DNA from: Alphaproteobacteria bacterium
GTDB taxonomy: Bacteria > Pseudomonadota > Alphaproteobacteria > SMXP01
Assembly: GCA_021774995.1 (NCBI GenBank)
Contig: JAJFIM010000089.1
Location: 1-6,870 of the forward strand
Reading direction: 5' to 3'
Length of the DNA: 6,870 nucleotides
Made by a program: the position numbers and the translations under genes. Below, in pieces: positions 5,413 to 6,870 of the stretch. Every line of letters starts with the position of its first letter. The first letter of the stretch is position 1. The notes under the pieces are model-generated. The model made no database searches. It saw only the letters and a program-made list of their open reading frames with translations, and had not been told where the DNA came from.

Positions 5413-6870
5413 TCAAGGCGCCCCATCCCCTTCGGCATCCTTGCTGATCAATGGGGTGATAAGCATTGTTGCCGCCATGATCAGGTATCCCACAGCCCAT
5501 TTGTTTAACTCCATAGAGGGCAACAGCAGCTTGCCGATCACGTCGCCAGGGATGATTTCATATGTGTGAATGAAACCCGCCGCGGAAAGAAAAGCGGCAA
5601 ACAGAAACCAGAGCGCGGCTCTATTAAACTTTTTGTCGATAATGCAGATAGCGGCCGCCGTCAGCACGGTGCAGGTAAAAAGATAGCCTTGAGAGAGGGC
5701 GAAGACGCCATCTGAATAAATGGACCTGATCGACACGAAGGATTGGTTGAGCGTGTCGTCAAAAAAGTTTTTATTGGCCAATTCCCCAGCAACGAACAGC
5801 GTGTTCTTCATCATGCCACTGACGAAAGCGGCAATGGCGGGAACAAGGCCGAGGGCGACGGCGGGCATATATTTTGTTTCCGTGGCCTGGAACGCTTGTG
5901 CGCCCATGATGAGGCCGATCCAGATGAGGATGGTCATGCCCGCCTCAATCGGAATGAAATGCGTGAAGACGCCCATGGTTCCCGTGAAAGCGACGAGTGT
6001 CCATACCGCGCCGTTTAATGTTGAGTAGCCGGCCCGGGCGCCCATTTTTTTGTAACCGGGATGACCCAGATATATGGATGTTGGAAAGGGCGACCCAAAA
6101 CTCGCCGCCGCCAAAGTGCCGATTCCGTTGACCATCAGCGCGGGCTTGGCTTCGTAGCTGTCCCCGGCGGCGGCGGCCGATTCGATATTTTGCAAAGACC
6201 CCAACAAAAAAGCGAACCCCATAGGCAAAAAGATGGGGAGGAAATCGAGAAGTAAATTAAGTTCCCGCCAGATATCGCCGATGACGGGTATGGGAACTTT
6301 CAAGCCAAAATTGCTGGTGTCGAGCGCGCCGACCGGCACGACGGTCGGCATATCGAGCATATAAAGAATCCAGGCAATGGCGGTTCCGGCGCCCAGAATG
6401 ATCGCTCCGGAGGGAATGCCCAACCGGCTCCGCATGCCGCCGAAATAAAACACGAAAGCCAGGGAAAGCGTCGTGAAGCCGATCAGGGGAAACGCGAAGG
6501 TTCGGAAAACGAAATCCATGCTGATGAATGTCAGGCCAATCCCGCCTATGGCCACGAGCAAAGCGGGGCGGGGTGTGATCTTGCGGATGTGGTGGGCGAA
6601 GAAGGCGCCGCTGAACTCGATCAGGCCGGAACCGATACACGCGACGATCCCCGCATGCCAGGCGAACACATCGGCCTGTTCTTTTGAAAACCCCTCTGAC
6701 AGCGCCTTTTGCTGGATAGGCAGCATAATCAGAAAGCCGAAGACGATCACCGTCAAAATGCTCGTTCCGTAGGGCAGCGCGCACACATCCGTCCTGTTTT
6801 CGCGGCGGGCCAATTTCATCGCCTGGCGCGCGTAAAAAAGGTTGCCGAGTATGAGTCCCACGGCGGCGGC
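5413..6870 (-). CDS. NCS2 family (xanthine/uracil/adenine-type) permease, N-terminus cut by window edge
   Basis: This is a polytopic inner-membrane transporter of the nucleobase-cation symporter-2 type. It has 485 visible residues, with about 12-14 hydrophobic segments. The frame runs open to the right edge (three Ala codons before a GTG at 6861), and the GTG falls inside what looks like the first visible helix, so the true start lies beyond the window, perhaps 40-50 residues further. Counting from that GTG codon, landmarks are GNLFYARQA (6-14), TDVCALPYGTS (24-34), QNIESAAAAGDSY (224-236), GSPFPTSIYLGHPG (256-269) and GARAGYS (274-280). These resemble a COG2252/AzgA-like permease group rather than UraA or the classical xanthine carriers. 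The substrate is therefore uncertain: a purine, pyrimidine or related heterocycle. It converges on gntR with a 32-base gap and no clear terminator between them. Confidence 0.88.
   Translation of the reverse strand, partial: AAAVGLILGNLFYARQAMKLARRENRTDVCALPYGTSILTVIVFGFLIMLPIQQKALSEGFSKEQADVFAWHAGIVACIGSGLIEFSGAFFAHHIRKITPRPALLVAIGGIGLTFISMDFVFRTFAFPLIGFTTLSLAFVFYFGGMRSRLGIPSGAIILGAGTAIAWILYMLDMPTVVPVGALDTSNFGLKVPIPVIGDIWRELNLLLDFLPIFLPMGFAFLLGSLQNIESAAAAGDSYEAKPALMVNGIGTLAAASFGSPFPTSIYLGHPGYKKMGARAGYSTLNGAVWTLVAFTGTMGVFTHFIPIEAGMTILIWIGLIMGAQAFQATETKYMPAVALGLVPAIAAFVSGMMKNTLFVAGELANKNFFDDTLNQSFVSIRSIYSDGVFALSQGYLFTCTVLTAAAICIIDKKFNRAALWFLFAAFLSAAGFIHTYEIIPGDVIGKLLLPSMELNKWAVGYLIMAATMLITPLISKDAEGDGAP

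Noticed and set aside
5401..5414. GACC-N6-GGTC stem in the gap between gntR and the permease gene
   Set aside because: Only 4 bp, overlapping the permease stop codon, without a T run on either strand.
6257..6784. 175-codon minus-strand frame overlapping the permease gene
   Set aside because: It is out of frame with the permease and very rich in Arg and His, as expected for a shadow frame in GC-rich coding DNA.

Overview
The window looks like chromosomal DNA of a Gram-negative alphaproteobacterium, probably one that lives on dissolved organic matter. The grounds are an outer-membrane TonB-dependent receptor of the type that is heavily duplicated in sphingomonad- and hyphomonad-like lineages, a DUF2165 membrane protein, an FCD-type GntR regulator, and coding regions of moderate to high GC with AT-richer spacers. 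Genus or species cannot be named from the sequence. There is no sign of a phage, insertion sequence, CRISPR array, rRNA or tRNA.

Layout, left to right. Positions 1-1310 (+) hold most of the E2 acyltransferase of a 2-oxo acid dehydrogenase complex, cut at its N-terminus by the window edge. Positions 1311-1622 form a 312-base spacer with a candidate promoter, a cluster of TGTGA/TCACA half-sites, a possible 40-codon leader ORF and a small hairpin touching the next ribosome binding site. Positions 1623-3881 (+) encode a 752-residue TonB-dependent receptor, followed by a strong intrinsic terminator at 3914-3946. Positions 4046-4531 (+) encode a four-helix DUF2165 membrane protein starting at GTG. 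Positions 4667-5380 (+) encode a GntR/FCD transcription factor. Positions 5413-6870 (-) hold an NCS2-type nucleobase permease, convergent with gntR and cut at its N-terminus by the right edge.

How the genes may work together: the TonB receptor would import a scarce substrate across the outer membrane, the permease would carry a nucleobase-like compound across the inner membrane, and the GntR protein is a plausible local regulator of one or more neighbours. E2 belongs to central or acetoin-type carbon metabolism, and its partner subunits should lie to the left. The terminator and the separate spacers argue for several transcription units rather than one operon, so a shared pathway is only a hypothesis.

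No clearly new biological system is visible. The points most worth a second look are the operator-like cluster and leader before the TonB receptor, a calcium-loop-like motif inside that receptor, altered metal-site residues in the GntR protein, and an inverted repeat overlapping its ribosome binding site and start codon.
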